Of a DNA stretch of 52,513 nucleotides, positions 23,989 through 33,571 are shown piece by piece (position 1 is the first letter of the stretch; each line of letters starts with the position of its first letter). This DNA is from an uncultured Burkholderiales bacterium. GTDB lineage: Bacteria > Pseudomonadota > Gammaproteobacteria > Burkholderiales > Burkholderiaceae. Under the pieces are notes generated by a model. The model did not search any database, had not been told where the DNA came from, and saw nothing but the letters and a program-made list of their open reading frames with translations. The position numbers were made by a program, and so were the translations under genes. The DNA is taken from contig CALBEV010000127.1 of the NCBI GenBank assembly GCA_937891045.1, positions 1 through 52,513 on the forward strand. The letters run 5' to 3'.

Positions 23989-24666
23989 TCACCACGGGCT
24001 CTGCTCCGCCATCGACCAGGTTTGGCCTTGGCCAACGATGATGTGGTCCAGCACCTTCACGTCCACCATGCCCAAGGCGGCTTGCAAGCTGCGGGTGAGG
24101 GTGGTGTCAGCGCTGGACGGGCGCACCAAACCGCTGGGGTGGTTGTGGCTGAAGATGACCGCCGACGCGCCCACTTCCAGGGCCAACTTGACCACTTCGC
24201 GCGGGTACACCGAGGTTTGGTTGATCGTGCCCTTGAACATTTCGGCAAAGCGCAGCAAGCGGTTTTGCCCATCGAGGAACAGCACGGCGAACACCTCGTG
24301 GTCTCGCGTGCCCAACTGCAGTTGAAGGAAATGCTGCACGGTGTCGGGGTTGCCCATGGCGTCGCGCTGCCGCATTTTTTGCAACTGCACCCGGCGCGAC
24401 AACTCCAGCACGGCCATCAGTTGCGCTCGCCGCGCCGAGCCGCCCAAGCCTTTGCGGGTTTGCAAGGCTGCCGAGGGCGCTTGCAGCAAACCGGCCAAGC
24501 CATCGAACTGATCGAGCAGGGACTGCGCCAGTTGCAACACGTTTTGTCCGGGCAGGCCGCTGCCCAACATGACGGCCAGCAACTCGGCGTCGGTCAGCGC
24601 CTGACTGCCCATAGCGAGCAACTTTTCGCGCGGGCGGGTTTGTTTGGGGATGTCGAGCAAGTGCAT
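23989..24666 (-). CDS. radC: RadC family protein (JAB/MPN-type metallo-domain)
   Basis: A 225-residue protein with an N-terminal UPF0758 helix-hairpin region (RPREKLLAMGSQALTDAELLAVMLGSG) and a C-terminal JAMM motif HNHPSG followed by Asp 8 residues later. The conserved Glu is in HEVFAVLFLDGQN. RadC is widespread; its old link to DNA repair in E. coli is disputed, and an activity on DNA or protein conjugates is unproven. The ATG at 24666 is used; TTG at 24675 would add three residues. Confidence 0.92.
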   Translation of the reverse strand: MHLLDIPKQTRPREKLLAMGSQALTDAELLAVMLGSGLPGQNVLQLAQSLLDQFDGLAGLLQAPSAALQTRKGLGGSARRAQLMAVLELSRRVQLQKMRQRDAMGNPDTVQHFLQLQLGTRDHEVFAVLFLDGQNRLLRFAEMFKGTINQTSVYPREVVKLALEVGASAVIFSHNHPSGLVRPSSADTTLTRSLQAALGMVDVKVLDHIIVGQGQTWSMAEQSPW

Positions 24667-24803
24667 GGCGACCAACGAAGGGGATGAATCAAATGAACTG
24701 GGTGCAATGATCGCTGTTTCTGGCGGTCGTTTTGGTGTTCTGTCACCCGCTTTTTGGTGATCCTTGGCCCTTTCTACAATAGAACCAGTTTACAAAGCAG
24801 CGC

Positions 24804-25253
24804 ATGACAGCCCCCAACACGATCCAACCTGGTTCATTCCTCACCTTGCATTACCGCTTGAGCGGGCCGCAGGGCGACATCATCAACACCTTTGGTGGGC
24901 CGCCTGCCACTTTGTCCTTGGGCAATGCCGAGTTGTCACCGGCCATCGAAGCGCGTTTGCTGGGCTTGGCCGAGGGCGCACACACCACCTTGCAGTTGGC
25001 CGCAGGTGAGGCCTTTGGCGAGCGCAACCCCGAGATGCTGCAATGGGTGCCGCGCCAAGTGTTGGCCAAATTTGGCGAGCCCGATGCGGTGTACCAAGTG
25101 GGCGAGGTGCTGGCCTTTTCAGCGCCCGAGAACACTGGCAATTACGCCGGTGCTGTTTGCCAAGTGGCCGATGACGCCGTCTTGTTCGATTTCAACCATC
25201 CATTAGCGGGCCACGCGGTCAGCATGGAAGTTCAAGTGATAGGCGTGCTCTGA
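24804..25253 (+). CDS. slpA: FKBP-type peptidyl-prolyl isomerase SlpA
   Basis: A 149-residue protein of the SlyD/SlpA group: FLTLHYRL at the N-terminus, FGGPPATLSLGNAELSPAIEARLLGLAEG covering the FKBP core, and AFGERNPEMLQWVPRQV in the inserted flap region. It has no His-rich metal tail, unlike SlyD. It catalyses cis-trans proline isomerisation and acts as a chaperone. Its stop overlaps the ispH start (TGATG), the same slpA-ispH pairing as in E. coli. A candidate -10 box TACAAT sits at 24775-24780. Confidence 0.93.
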   Translation: MTAPNTIQPGSFLTLHYRLSGPQGDIINTFGGPPATLSLGNAELSPAIEARLLGLAEGAHTTLQLAAGEAFGERNPEMLQWVPRQVLAKFGEPDAVYQVGEVLAFSAPENTGNYAGAVCQVADDAVLFDFNHPLAGHAVSMEVQVIGVL

Positions 25254-26197
25254 TGACGATGCAACCCAACTCCGAAATCATCATGGCCGAGCCGCGCGGT
25301 TTTTGCGCGGGCGTGGACCGCGCCATCGACATCGTCGAACATGCGTTGCAAAAATTTGGCTCACCCATTTATGTGCGCCACGAAATCGTGCACAACACCC
25401 ATGTGGTGGACGACCTGCGCTCGCGCGGTGCCATCTTCATCGAAGACCTGAACGACGTACCCGAAGGCGCCACCTTGGTGTTCAGCGCCCACGGCGTGCC
25501 CAAAGAGGTCGAGTATGAGGCCGAGCGTCGCGGCTTTCGCGTGTTTGACGCCACCTGTCCGCTGGTCACCAAGGTGCATGTGGAAGTGGCCAAGCTGCAC
25601 AAAGAAGGCTACGAGTTCATCATGATTGGCCACAAAGGCCACCCCGAAGTGGAAGGCACCATGGGCCAGCTGCCCTCGGGCATCCATTTGGTGGAAGACG
25701 CCGACGACGTGTTGAAAGTGCAACCCACACAAACCAAAAAACTGGCTGTGGTGACGCAAACCACCCTGAGTGTGGACGACGCGGCGCACATCATGGCGGC
25801 GGTGAAAGCGCGTTTCCCACAAGTGCGCGAACCCAAACAACAAGACATTTGCTACGCCACCCAAAACCGCCAAGACGCCATCAAGCTGCTCAGCCCGCAG
25901 GTGGATGTGGTCATCGTGGTGGGCAGCCCCACCAGTTCCAACAGCAACCGCTTGCGCGATGTGGCCGCCAAGTACGGCACCCCCAGTTACATGGTGGACC
26001 ACGCCGGTGAATTGCAAGCCGAGTGGTTGGCCGGTGCCAGCAAGATTGGCCTGACCGCCGGTGCGTCTGCGCCCGATGTGTTGGTGCAGCAAGTGGTGAG
26101 CCGCTTGCGCGAGCTCGGCGCTGTGTCGGTGCGCACCCTCGATGGCGTGCAAGAAACTGTGAAATTTCCGCTGCCCAAAGGGCTGCGCCACGATTGA
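25253..26197 (+). CDS. ispH: 4-hydroxy-3-methylbut-2-enyl diphosphate reductase IspH
   Basis: The last enzyme of the MEP isoprenoid pathway: it reduces HMBPP to IPP and DMAPP using a 4Fe-4S cluster. The three cluster cysteines are visible at residues 18 (PRGFCAGVDRA), 102 (DATCPLVTKVH) and 200 (QQDICYATQNRQ), and the catalytic Glu lies in VEGTMGQ. The 314-residue length is typical. An ATG at codon 3 is an alternative start. Coupled to slpA by a one-base overlap and followed by serS. Confidence 0.97.
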   Translation: MTMQPNSEIIMAEPRGFCAGVDRAIDIVEHALQKFGSPIYVRHEIVHNTHVVDDLRSRGAIFIEDLNDVPEGATLVFSAHGVPKEVEYEAERRGFRVFDATCPLVTKVHVEVAKLHKEGYEFIMIGHKGHPEVEGTMGQLPSGIHLVEDADDVLKVQPTQTKKLAVVTQTTLSVDDAAHIMAAVKARFPQVREPKQQDICYATQNRQDAIKLLSPQVDVVIVVGSPTSSNSNRLRDVAAKYGTPSYMVDHAGELQAEWLAGASKIGLTAGASAPDVLVQQVVSRLRELGAVSVRTLDGVQETVKFPLPKGLRHD

Positions 26198-26205
26198 TTT
26201 TTTGA

Positions 26206-27531
<1,326 letters not shown>

Positions 27532-27559
27532 AATTCTTTTTGTATTTTCAGCAAGACCC

Positions 27560-27651
27560 GGAAAGATGGCAGAGTGGTCGAATGCACCGGATTCGAAATC
27601 CGGCGTACAGGTTTACCTGTACCGAGGGTTCGAATCCCTCTCTTTCCGCCA
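27560..27651 (+). tRNA. tRNA-Ser (anticodon CGA)
   Basis: Acceptor stem GGAAAGA (27560-27566) pairs with TCTTTCC (27641-27647), followed by G and an encoded CCA. The anticodon stem CCGGA/TCCGG encloses the loop TTCGAAA with anticodon CGA at 27594-27596, reading UCG. A long variable arm (TACAGG...CCTGTA) is diagnostic for serine, and the T-arm contains GGTTCGAATCC. It lies directly after serS. Confidence 0.96.
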
Positions 27652-27702
27652 GTCGTTAAATAGTTACTTCACCAATTCCAAAAAATTCAATTGCTGGGAT
27701 GC

Positions 27703-27876
27703 TCAAGGATTTTTTTGTTTCGCCAATATTTCCAGCATCCATAGATCGTCAGCCTTTGCTTCCTGCCTCAAAGATTCGATCTCGGATGGTGAGAGCATAG
27801 TGGCTGTTTGCGAACAATCCAGCTGACCTTTGACGTTCAGGTTGACCGTTGCTTTCAGCGTCTTGGAATCAGTCAT
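27703..27876 (-). CDS. possible small protein (57 residues)
   Basis: An intact frame starting MTDSKTLKATVNLNVKGQ and ending LEILAKQKNP, with ordinary composition (LSPSEIESLRQEAKADDLWM predicts a helix). There is no clear ribosome site and no recognised family. It lies in the accessory patch just behind the tRNA-Ser gene, whose codon use is less biased than in neighbouring genes. Offered as a possible gene only. Confidence 0.35.
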   Translation of the reverse strand: MTDSKTLKATVNLNVKGQLDCSQTATMLSPSEIESLRQEAKADDLWMLEILAKQKNP

Positions 27877-27986
27877 CAACGAATGAATAAAAAAGAGTTT
27901 TTTTCAAAATACAGGTGTCTAAAGCAACAGATTTATTTGCTGCTCACTCACAATAATACCGATATCAATATCGAAGCACCTTTGCG

Positions 27987-28175
27987 ATGAGAACTCAAAT
28001 TCTTATTTACTTGCCAAACACCGACCAGCAAATGCATGAACTCGCACTGCAGGCTGAGGCATTTGATCCCGCCCAACCCCATGAATCGCTGGACTTAGAG
28101 GCAACGCTCATGGACGGCCTAAATCCAAACGAGTCTTTTGATGCAGACAAGCTTGCAGCCTTATGCCAAAAATAA
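27987..28175 (+). CDS. small ORF before a MazF-like remnant, possible antitoxin residue
   Basis: A 62-residue acidic ORF (starts MRTQILIYLPNTDQQ, contains ESLDLEATLMDGLNPNES) overlapping by 13 bases the ATG of the MazF-like remnant. Antitoxin genes normally precede and overlap mazF, so the position suggests a diverged or decayed antitoxin. The sequence itself matches no antitoxin DNA-binding motif I recognise. A 35-codon frame at 27883-27990 ends in an ATGA overlap with its start. Confidence 0.35.
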   Translation: MRTQILIYLPNTDQQMHELALQAEAFDPAQPHESLDLEATLMDGLNPNESFDADKLAALCQK

Positions 28176-28243
28176 CGGCTGACATTCTGCGCGGAGATGT
28201 GTTTTGGGCGAACTGAGACCCGACGAAGGGGTCGGAAATTCAA
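28163..28243 (+). pseudogene. MazF/PemK-like toxin, N-terminal remnant with in-frame stop
   Basis: The frame from ATG 28163 reads MPKITADILRGDVFWAN, a TGA at 28214-28216, then in the same frame DPTKGSEIQ. Together these match the start of MazF/PemK toxins, where RGD, an aromatic strand and (L/N)PT.GSE.(Q/K)KTRP are conserved; the Leu/Asn codon has become TGA. After GSEIQ the KTRP motif and the rest of the toxin are missing. Intact MazF is an mRNA endonuclease of about 110 residues. The remnant cannot encode a working toxin. Confidence 0.65.
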
Positions 28244-28330
28244 GTCATCAAAGACTTTTCAGTTTCTTTTCTTTGCTTACCAAAAATCCAAACAGTCTTT
28301 TAGACTCACGAGCACCATTAGGAGTGAATG

Positions 28331-28636
28331 ATGCGTCAACGTGCACCGACCCACCCCGGGGCCATCCTCAGTGAAGATGTGTTGCCCAACTTGCCCGGCA
28401 TGTCTGTCAGTTCCTTCGCAAGAAAGTTGGGCGTTTCACGTCAAACTTTGCATGCCGTTTTGGCAGAGCGCAGTGGTGTTTCCGTCGAATTGGCCTTGCG
28501 CTTGGGCGTCCTTCTGGGTAACGGCGCTCAGCTTTGGCTGGACATGCAAACACAATATGACCTCTGGCACGCGCAAGCCAAGTTGAAAGCTGAATTGGGG
28601 CAAATGAAGAGACTAGAGACGCTGGTCATGGCGTAA
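28331..28636 (+). CDS. higA: HigA-family antitoxin-like HTH protein (solo)
   Basis: A 101-residue XRE-type protein: HPGAILSEDVLPNLPGMSVSSFARKLGVSRQTLHAVLAERSGVSVELALRLGVLLG is the classic HigA arrangement, with the helix-turn-helix at about residues 25-50 and a helical tail. HigA represses its operon and neutralises the HigB RNase. No higB lies upstream: only the MazF-like remnant does. The antitoxin is therefore an orphan, possibly serving as anti-addiction module or plain regulator. The second ATG (28331) has better spacing from AGGAG than 28328. Its end overlaps the convergent SRAP gene by 11 bases. Confidence 0.85.
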   Translation: MRQRAPTHPGAILSEDVLPNLPGMSVSSFARKLGVSRQTLHAVLAERSGVSVELALRLGVLLGNGAQLWLDMQTQYDLWHAQAKLKAELGQMKRLETLVMA

Positions 28637-29249
28637 CCAATTCAGGCATCTCATGCCAATGCATCATCGCCTGCGCCTCATCTGGCGTGGCACCCAGCCA
28701 CGCATCAAATTGCGCGGTGGCCAACACCAATGGCGTGCGTTTTTCGTCGCCCGGTTTGTGAAACTGGTTCATCACCGGGTGTGTATCCGCATTCACCGTC
28801 AGCATGGAAAAGCTCGTCACCAACTCGCCAGATGCAGGGTCGGTCCAGGTGTCCCAAATGCTGGCGATGCCAAAGGGTTCTTGCGAGCGCAAAGCAATTT
28901 GCCAACGTTGTGCTTGGCCACTGCCATAGTGCGGCTCGAAAAAATTGTCTAGTAGCACGATGCCATAACGACGTTGCCGCCAAGGCGTGCGGTAGCTGGG
29001 TTTGCTGGCCACAGTTTCTGCTCGGGCGTTGTAGGTGTGGCGGCTGATCTTGTCGTCTTTGGCCCAAGTGGGAATCAAGCCAAAGCGGGCCAAGCCGCAA
29101 GCCACCCGCCCCGTGCTGTGGCTCTTGACCACCAGCGGTGCGACGTAGCCAGGGTAGGCCTCGGGCGGGTAGGGTGCTGTTGGCAAATCCACCTTCAAGT
29201 GCTCTTTCACCCAAGGGTTGTTGCGCGTGGCGGTGAAGTTGGAGCACAT
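28626..29249 (-). CDS. SOS response-associated peptidase (SRAP/YedK-HMCES family)
   Basis: A 207-residue SRAP protein that forms a protective thiazolidine crosslink with abasic sites in single-stranded DNA through Cys2. The catalytic Cys is in place (MCSNF). Also visible are the NARAETV motif near residue 74, LLDNFFEPHYG with the conserved Glu, FSMLTVNAD with a later HPVMNQFHKPGDEKRTP His, and a short C-terminal segment. No LexA-type box was looked for in detail. The 3' end overlaps the HigA-like gene. Confidence 0.92.
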   Translation of the reverse strand: MCSNFTATRNNPWVKEHLKVDLPTAPYPPEAYPGYVAPLVVKSHSTGRVACGLARFGLIPTWAKDDKISRHTYNARAETVASKPSYRTPWRQRRYGIVLLDNFFEPHYGSGQAQRWQIALRSQEPFGIASIWDTWTDPASGELVTSFSMLTVNADTHPVMNQFHKPGDEKRTPLVLATAQFDAWLGATPDEAQAMMHWHEMPELVTP

Positions 29250-29289
29250 GTTGCGCAGGACTTTAGGCCAACGTCACGGTTGAATTCAA

Positions 29290-29655
29290 TCAATCAGCCC
29301 GCGAACCTGGCTTGTGCTTGCCAAACAAACCTTCTGTGTGCTCATTGATGAGTTCATAAGCGCCGAAGTAAAGACTGGAATCCGGATTGTTGGCGCAGTA
29401 GTTGTCCATCCATGCATAAACTTGTTGGAGTGACATGCCATCTTTGAAGTTCCAGAATGGAATTTGTCGTCCTGCGCTGAGACCATCCAACAAGCCGATC
29501 AAGTGGCTCTCTGCCAATTTGGCCCCCTTGTCTTTCTTGCCGACTGTCCATGTCACGCAAGTGATATCGGAGGCCACCATCACGGGCTCAGCTTGACTCC
29601 ATCCAGGAAAGCAGATGGCCCAACATAAAAAAAAGATGGATGAATGTTTTTGCAT
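29290..29655 (-). CDS. exported small protein, Rap1a/HdeA-like
   Basis: A 121-residue protein with a signal peptide (hydrophobic residues 6-20, cleavage near SQA). The mature part has GLLDGLSAGRQ, an aromatic segment and YAWMDNYCANNP, the general pattern of the Rap1a/Tai immunity-type and HdeA-like helical periplasmic domains, with two cysteines that could pair. The identification is by pattern only. No type VI secretion gene is nearby, so an immunity role is not implied. It lies between the SRAP and MipA-like genes. Confidence 0.55.
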   Translation of the reverse strand: MQKHSSIFFLCWAICFPGWSQAEPVMVASDITCVTWTVGKKDKGAKLAESHLIGLLDGLSAGRQIPFWNFKDGMSLQQVYAWMDNYCANNPDSSLYFGAYELINEHTEGLFGKHKPGSRAD

Positions 29656-29725
29656 TTTCTTGGTCAGTGAAGTTGATTCAGAGGGGTAAAGGGAACAGGC
29701 GGTGGGGTGGATGGACCACTCAAGA

Positions 29726-30577
29726 TCAATCCACCACCGTTTGAGCCGATCTGCCCAAGGTCCAAACAGCCCCCAAGCCCAGCGAAGTGCCCTGGTCTTT
29801 CAGATGCAAGGGGCTGCTGCTGTTGCGGCCTTGGCCAGCCCAATCGGTGCGGGTGAAAGCAAACATTCGCAGGTCTTTGTTGAATTGATGGGACAAGGTG
29901 AGTTGAACGCGGGGTGTGATCAAACCCGCCTTGGCGTCATAGGCACTTCGGGCAGGCGTTGCAAAGGCCGACGGTACGCCATACAGGTACTGGTTGAATC
30001 TTTGATCGCCATAAAAAGCACCGACACTGCCAGAGAAACCCCAGCCACTGCCCAGATGGCGATGGTCATAGGTGAGCTTGGGTTCCAGGGCTAAGCCTCG
30101 GTAGTTCACACCACTTTCGATTTCAAAAACGCCACGCAAAGGCACTTCCAAACGCACCACCGAACCAGGGCTGGGACGCGCCAAATTCAGCTTGGCGCGC
30201 GGACCGAACTCGAACAAAAACCCCAGGGTCGGCATGCCTTCACGCACTTGCACATCGTCACTCGAAGCGCGTAACGAGCCACCGAGCCCGATATCGAATT
30301 CAGCAAATTGATTTTTGGCAACACGAGCCCCCAATGTGCCGCCACCTGCACGCCAGACGGGGCCGCGGTAGATCAGCCAAGGCAAGGGCAGTACGCGACT
30401 GACGTCATCAGCAGCACCGGGGTAGGCCGGTCCGGTGAGTCCAAAAGTGGCAACGCCTGCCTCCCACAAATGCTTTTGCGGGCCCTCTAGATCAGCCTCA
30501 GATTGCGCATGACTCAGGGTCCATCCAGACGCACACAAAGCGGCGGAAGATAACAAACAAACTTTTAGCAAATGCAT
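29726..30577 (-). CDS. MipA/OmpV family outer membrane protein
   Basis: A 283-residue beta-barrel protein with a signal peptide (cleavage after SHA) and the family pattern WEAGVATFGLTGPAYPGAADDVSRVLPLPWLIYRGP near the mature N-terminus, Gly/aromatic alternating strands, and a C-terminal segment ending in LGAVWTLGRS. MipA/OmpV proteins include the MltA-interacting protein of E. coli; most are of unknown cargo. The protein ends TVVD rather than the usual aromatic residue. The 290 bases upstream to the monooxygenase gene hold no gene. Confidence 0.87.
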   Translation of the reverse strand: MHLLKVCLLSSAALCASGWTLSHAQSEADLEGPQKHLWEAGVATFGLTGPAYPGAADDVSRVLPLPWLIYRGPVWRAGGGTLGARVAKNQFAEFDIGLGGSLRASSDDVQVREGMPTLGFLFEFGPRAKLNLARPSPGSVVRLEVPLRGVFEIESGVNYRGLALEPKLTYDHRHLGSGWGFSGSVGAFYGDQRFNQYLYGVPSAFATPARSAYDAKAGLITPRVQLTLSHQFNKDLRMFAFTRTDWAGQGRNSSSPLHLKDQGTSLGLGAVWTLGRSAQTVVD

Positions 30578-30867
30578 GGAACTGTCTCATTCAAACTGTG
30601 GGTGCGCGATGAAAAAAATAAGCCAGATGTCGCGCGTGCATCATAAGCTGTCCCTCTTTGACTGTCGTCAATTCAGGGCTTCTTCATGCTGCGCGAGCGT
30701 TGTTGACCGGTGTCTTGACCTGGCGCCTTGAAGCAGGGGCATCAAGCAGCAAAGGGTTTACACGGTATTGACAGTGGATCTTCAAAAGCAGAACCTTCGT
30801 ATACCATTTGAGCCCATGGGGTTCATCTGCAAACAGACCCATCCTCTTCTCACAGAAAGGCACTTGT

Positions 30868-32661
30868 ATGAGCAGTTCTCCATCTCAGCAAGCCTCTGCT
30901 TGGCTTACCTCGTTTGAAAAAGCCTTGGCCAGCGGCCAACCCGCCGAAGTCACATCGCTGTTTGAGGCCGATTGTTATTGGCGCGATTTGGTCTCGTTCA
31001 CCTGGAACATTTGCACACAAGAGGGTCATGCGGCTGTGGCTGACATGTTGTCCGCCTGCTTGAAAGATGTGAAGCCTTCGCACTTTGCATTGCAAGGCGA
31101 TGCCACCGAAGCCGATGGTGTGGTGGATGCGTGGTTCACGTTTGAATCGGGTGTGGCACGCGGCTTGGGCCATTTGCGCTTGAAAGGCGGCAAAGCTTGG
31201 ACGCTGCTCACCACCATGACCGAGCTCAAAGGCTTTGAAGAGAAAAAGGGCAATCACCGTGTCAAAGGCGCCGAGCACGGTGCGCACAAGCACCGCCAAA
31301 GTTGGCTGGAGTTGCGCCAAGAAGAACAAGCCAGCTTGGGCTACACCGAACAACCGTATGTGCTGATCATCGGCGGCGGCCAAGGCGGCATCATGCTGGC
31401 CGCGCGTTTGCGCCGCCTCGGTGTGCCCACCATCGTGGTGGAAAAAAATGCACGCCCCGGCGACAGCTGGCGCAACCGTTACAAAACCCTGTGTTTGCAC
31501 GACCCGGTCTGGTACGACCACTTGCCCTATTTGCCCTTCCCCGATGACTGGCCGGTGTTTGCACCCAAAGACAAAATCGGCGACTGGCTAGAGATGTACA
31601 CCAAGATCATGGAGATCAACTACTGGGGTTCCACCACAGCCAAAAAAGCCCACTTCAACGAGACCAAAGGCGAATGGGAAGTCGAGCTAGAACGCGAAGG
31701 CCGGGCCATCACCGTGCGGCCCAAGCAATTGGTGTTCGCACTGGGCGTGTCGGGCTACCCCAATGTGCCCAAAATCACGGGTGCCGAAACCTTCCAAGGC
31801 GACCAACACCATTCCAGCAAACACCCAGGCCCCGACAGTTGCAAGGGCAAAAAAGTGGTGGTGCTGGGCTCCAACAATTCAGCCCACGATATTTGCGCCG
31901 CGCTCTGGGAAAACGACATCGATGTCACCATGGTCCAACGCAGCAGCACCCACATCGCGCCCTCTGATGCATTGATGGAGTTGGCGCTGGGCGGCTTGTA
32001 CAGCGAAGAAGCGGTCAAGAGTGGCATCGACCACCACAAAGCAGATCTGGTGTTTGCCAGCGTCCCCTACAAAATCATGCACAGCTTCCACATACCTGTG
32101 TACGCGGAAATGAAAAAGCGCGAAGCCAGTTTGTATGGTCGGCTTGAAAAGGCGGGCTTCATGCTCGACTTTGGCGACGACGATTCGGGCTTGTTCATGA
32201 AGTACTTGCGCCGAGGCTCGGGCTACTACATCGATGTCGGGGCCAGCGAGTTGGTGGCCAATGGCAGCATCAAGCTCAAAAGCCACAACAACATCGAACG
32301 CATCAACCCCAAGTCGGTCACGCTCACCGATGGCACCGAGTTGCCAGCCGATGTTTTGGTGTATGCCACGGGTTATGGCTCGATGAACCACTGGTTGGCC
32401 GATTTGGTGTCGCCCGAAGTGGCCGACAAAGTGGGCAAGGTGTGGGGCTTGGGGTCCAGCACCACCAAAGACCCAGGACCTTGGGAAGGTGAGTTGCGCA
32501 ACATGTGGAAACCCACCAACCAACAACAACTCTGGATTCACGGCGGCAACTTGCACCAAAGCCGCCATTACTCACAGTTTTTGTCTTTGCAACTCAAGGC
32601 GCGTTATGAAGGCTTGAAAACGCCTGTGTACGCACAAGCCAAGGTGCATCACGTGCGTTGA
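30868..32661 (+). CDS. NTF2-like domain fused to flavin-containing monooxygenase
   Basis: A 597-residue protein. Residues 1-130 form an NTF2/SnoaL-like domain (FEADCYWRDLVSFTWN, then VVDAWFTFESG). The rest is a group B flavoprotein monooxygenase: FAD-binding GGGQGG near residue 167, a Rossmann pattern with RPGDSWRNRY, FQGDQHHSS near residue 309 (the FMO/BVMO fingerprint region) and an NADPH-binding GSNNSA motif near 333. Substrates of such proteins include amines, sulfides and ketones; here it is unknown. ATG 30868 is chosen because AGAAAGG precedes it; the frame is also open from 30808. A strong terminator follows. Confidence 0.85.
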   Translation: MSSSPSQQASAWLTSFEKALASGQPAEVTSLFEADCYWRDLVSFTWNICTQEGHAAVADMLSACLKDVKPSHFALQGDATEADGVVDAWFTFESGVARGLGHLRLKGGKAWTLLTTMTELKGFEEKKGNHRVKGAEHGAHKHRQSWLELRQEEQASLGYTEQPYVLIIGGGQGGIMLAARLRRLGVPTIVVEKNARPGDSWRNRYKTLCLHDPVWYDHLPYLPFPDDWPVFAPKDKIGDWLEMYTKIMEINYWGSTTAKKAHFNETKGEWEVELEREGRAITVRPKQLVFALGVSGYPNVPKITGAETFQGDQHHSSKHPGPDSCKGKKVVVLGSNNSAHDICAALWENDIDVTMVQRSSTHIAPSDALMELALGGLYSEEAVKSGIDHHKADLVFASVPYKIMHSFHIPVYAEMKKREASLYGRLEKAGFMLDFGDDDSGLFMKYLRRGSGYYIDVGASELVANGSIKLKSHNNIERINPKSVTLTDGTELPADVLVYATGYGSMNHWLADLVSPEVADKVGKVWGLGSSTTKDPGPWEGELRNMWKPTNQQQLWIHGGNLHQSRHYSQFLSLQLKARYEGLKTPVYAQAKVHHVR

Positions 32662-32680
32662 TTGACAATGTCTCTCAAAG

Positions 32681-32707
32681 GCCTCTGTTCAAGCAGAGGC
32701 TTTTTTT
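32681..32707 (+). terminator. intrinsic terminator after the monooxygenase gene
   Basis: Stem GCCTCTG/CAGAGGC with a 6-base loop (TTCAAG) followed by seven T, starting 20 bases after the stop codon. Confidence 0.85.
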
Positions 32708-32975
32708 ATGGTTTGTCAGTGGGGTTGGTCTGCAAACGGCTGGCTTGGTAAGAGATATCAAACACCTTGGCCTTACCGATGTAGAACCGGTCCAGACGCC
32801 AATCTTTCAGCACTTCCATGGCCAAATCAAAGTCTTTGGCATTCAAGGCGTAGAGCGTTTGCATCGGAAAAGCTTGCTCGGTTTCCAACGACAAAATCAG
32901 TTTGACAAAGGTCTGTCCAACTTCAGATTTTGGATCGGCTTCGATGATTTTTTTGACTTGCTTGATGGAGCGCAT
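32706..32975 (-). CDS. uncharacterised small basic protein
   Basis: An 89-residue protein with no signal peptide or membrane span. Residues 1-60 look like a compact helical domain (MRSIKQVKKIIEADPKSEVG, then LNAKDFDLAMEVLKDWRLD), followed by YIGKAKVFDIS and a polar tail. I do not recognise the family. It stands alone between convergent and same-strand genes. Its stop overlaps the last bases of the terminator of the upstream convergent gene. Confidence 0.5.
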   Translation of the reverse strand: MRSIKQVKKIIEADPKSEVGQTFVKLILSLETEQAFPMQTLYALNAKDFDLAMEVLKDWRLDRFYIGKAKVFDISYQASRLQTNPTDKP

Positions 32976-33062
32976 AGGAATCTTTGATGAACGATTGGGT
33001 TGGTTATTGTCGTTGCTTTACCCACCAAAACATTGTGACAGATCAATGTCAGTTGCATGACT

Positions 33063-33524
33063 TCAAAGCAATTCGGGGGACTGAACTGTCAACAAACTGA
33101 CTTGTGGAATGCCTTCTTTCAGCTTATAGCGAAGCCACCAAACCGCCCCCTTTTTGATCATCATTTCGTGCGCAGGAAGCCCCAACAAATGGCTGACCAA
33201 CTGGCCAATCAAGGGTTGGTGGGACACCATCACCGTAGTGGCTTTGGCCGTGGGCCATTGGGCCAATTCCAAGGCGTGCTCCACCGTGCCTTGGGGCGAA
33301 ATCTCGTCGCGCAATTTGAATTTACGCCCTAAAGGCAAGACAGTTTGCTGGGTGCGCACCGTGGGGCTGCACAAGACCTTGGCACCATCGGGCAGCTGCC
33401 GCTCAAGCCATTGCGCCATGCGCGCGGCTTGGCGTTCACCGCGATGCGTGAGTGGGCGCTCGGCGTCGGTCAGACCCTCTTCAATAGGAATGGCTTCGGC
33501 ATGACGCCACAAGATCAAGTCCAT
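33063..33524 (-). CDS. sixA: SixA-type phosphohistidine phosphatase
   Basis: A 153-residue histidine-phosphatase-superfamily protein with the catalytic RHAEA motif at residues 6-10 (DLILWRHAEA), an EERPLTHRGERQA pattern and HQPLIGQLVSHLLG containing the second catalytic His. SixA removes phosphate from phosphohistidine (ArcB Hpt domain and PTSNtr in E. coli). ATG 33524 is used because GGATG precedes it; ATG 33536 would add four residues. A near-consensus Pho box lies 48 bases upstream. Confidence 0.87.
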   Translation of the reverse strand: MDLILWRHAEAIPIEEGLTDAERPLTHRGERQAARMAQWLERQLPDGAKVLCSPTVRTQQTVLPLGRKFKLRDEISPQGTVEHALELAQWPTAKATTVMVSHQPLIGQLVSHLLGLPAHEMMIKKGAVWWLRYKLKEGIPQVSLLTVQSPELL

Positions 33525-33571
33525 GTTCACATCCATCTGGCATTACATCCGCTTGACTTTGCCGCATTCAT

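Noticed and set aside
24752..24780. A full -35/-10 promoter for slpA
   Set aside because: TACAAT is a fair -10, but the matching -35 (TTTTGG at 17 bases) is poor; mentioned only under slpA.
27566..27826. An 86-codon frame beginning inside tRNA-Ser
   Set aside because: Begins within the tRNA, translating its arms; no ribosome site.
27808..27990. A 60-codon frame between the small minus-strand ORF and the MazF-like remnant
   Set aside because: First half is opposite the 57-residue ORF; only the inner 35-codon frame from 27883 has an ATGA link and it is too short to judge.
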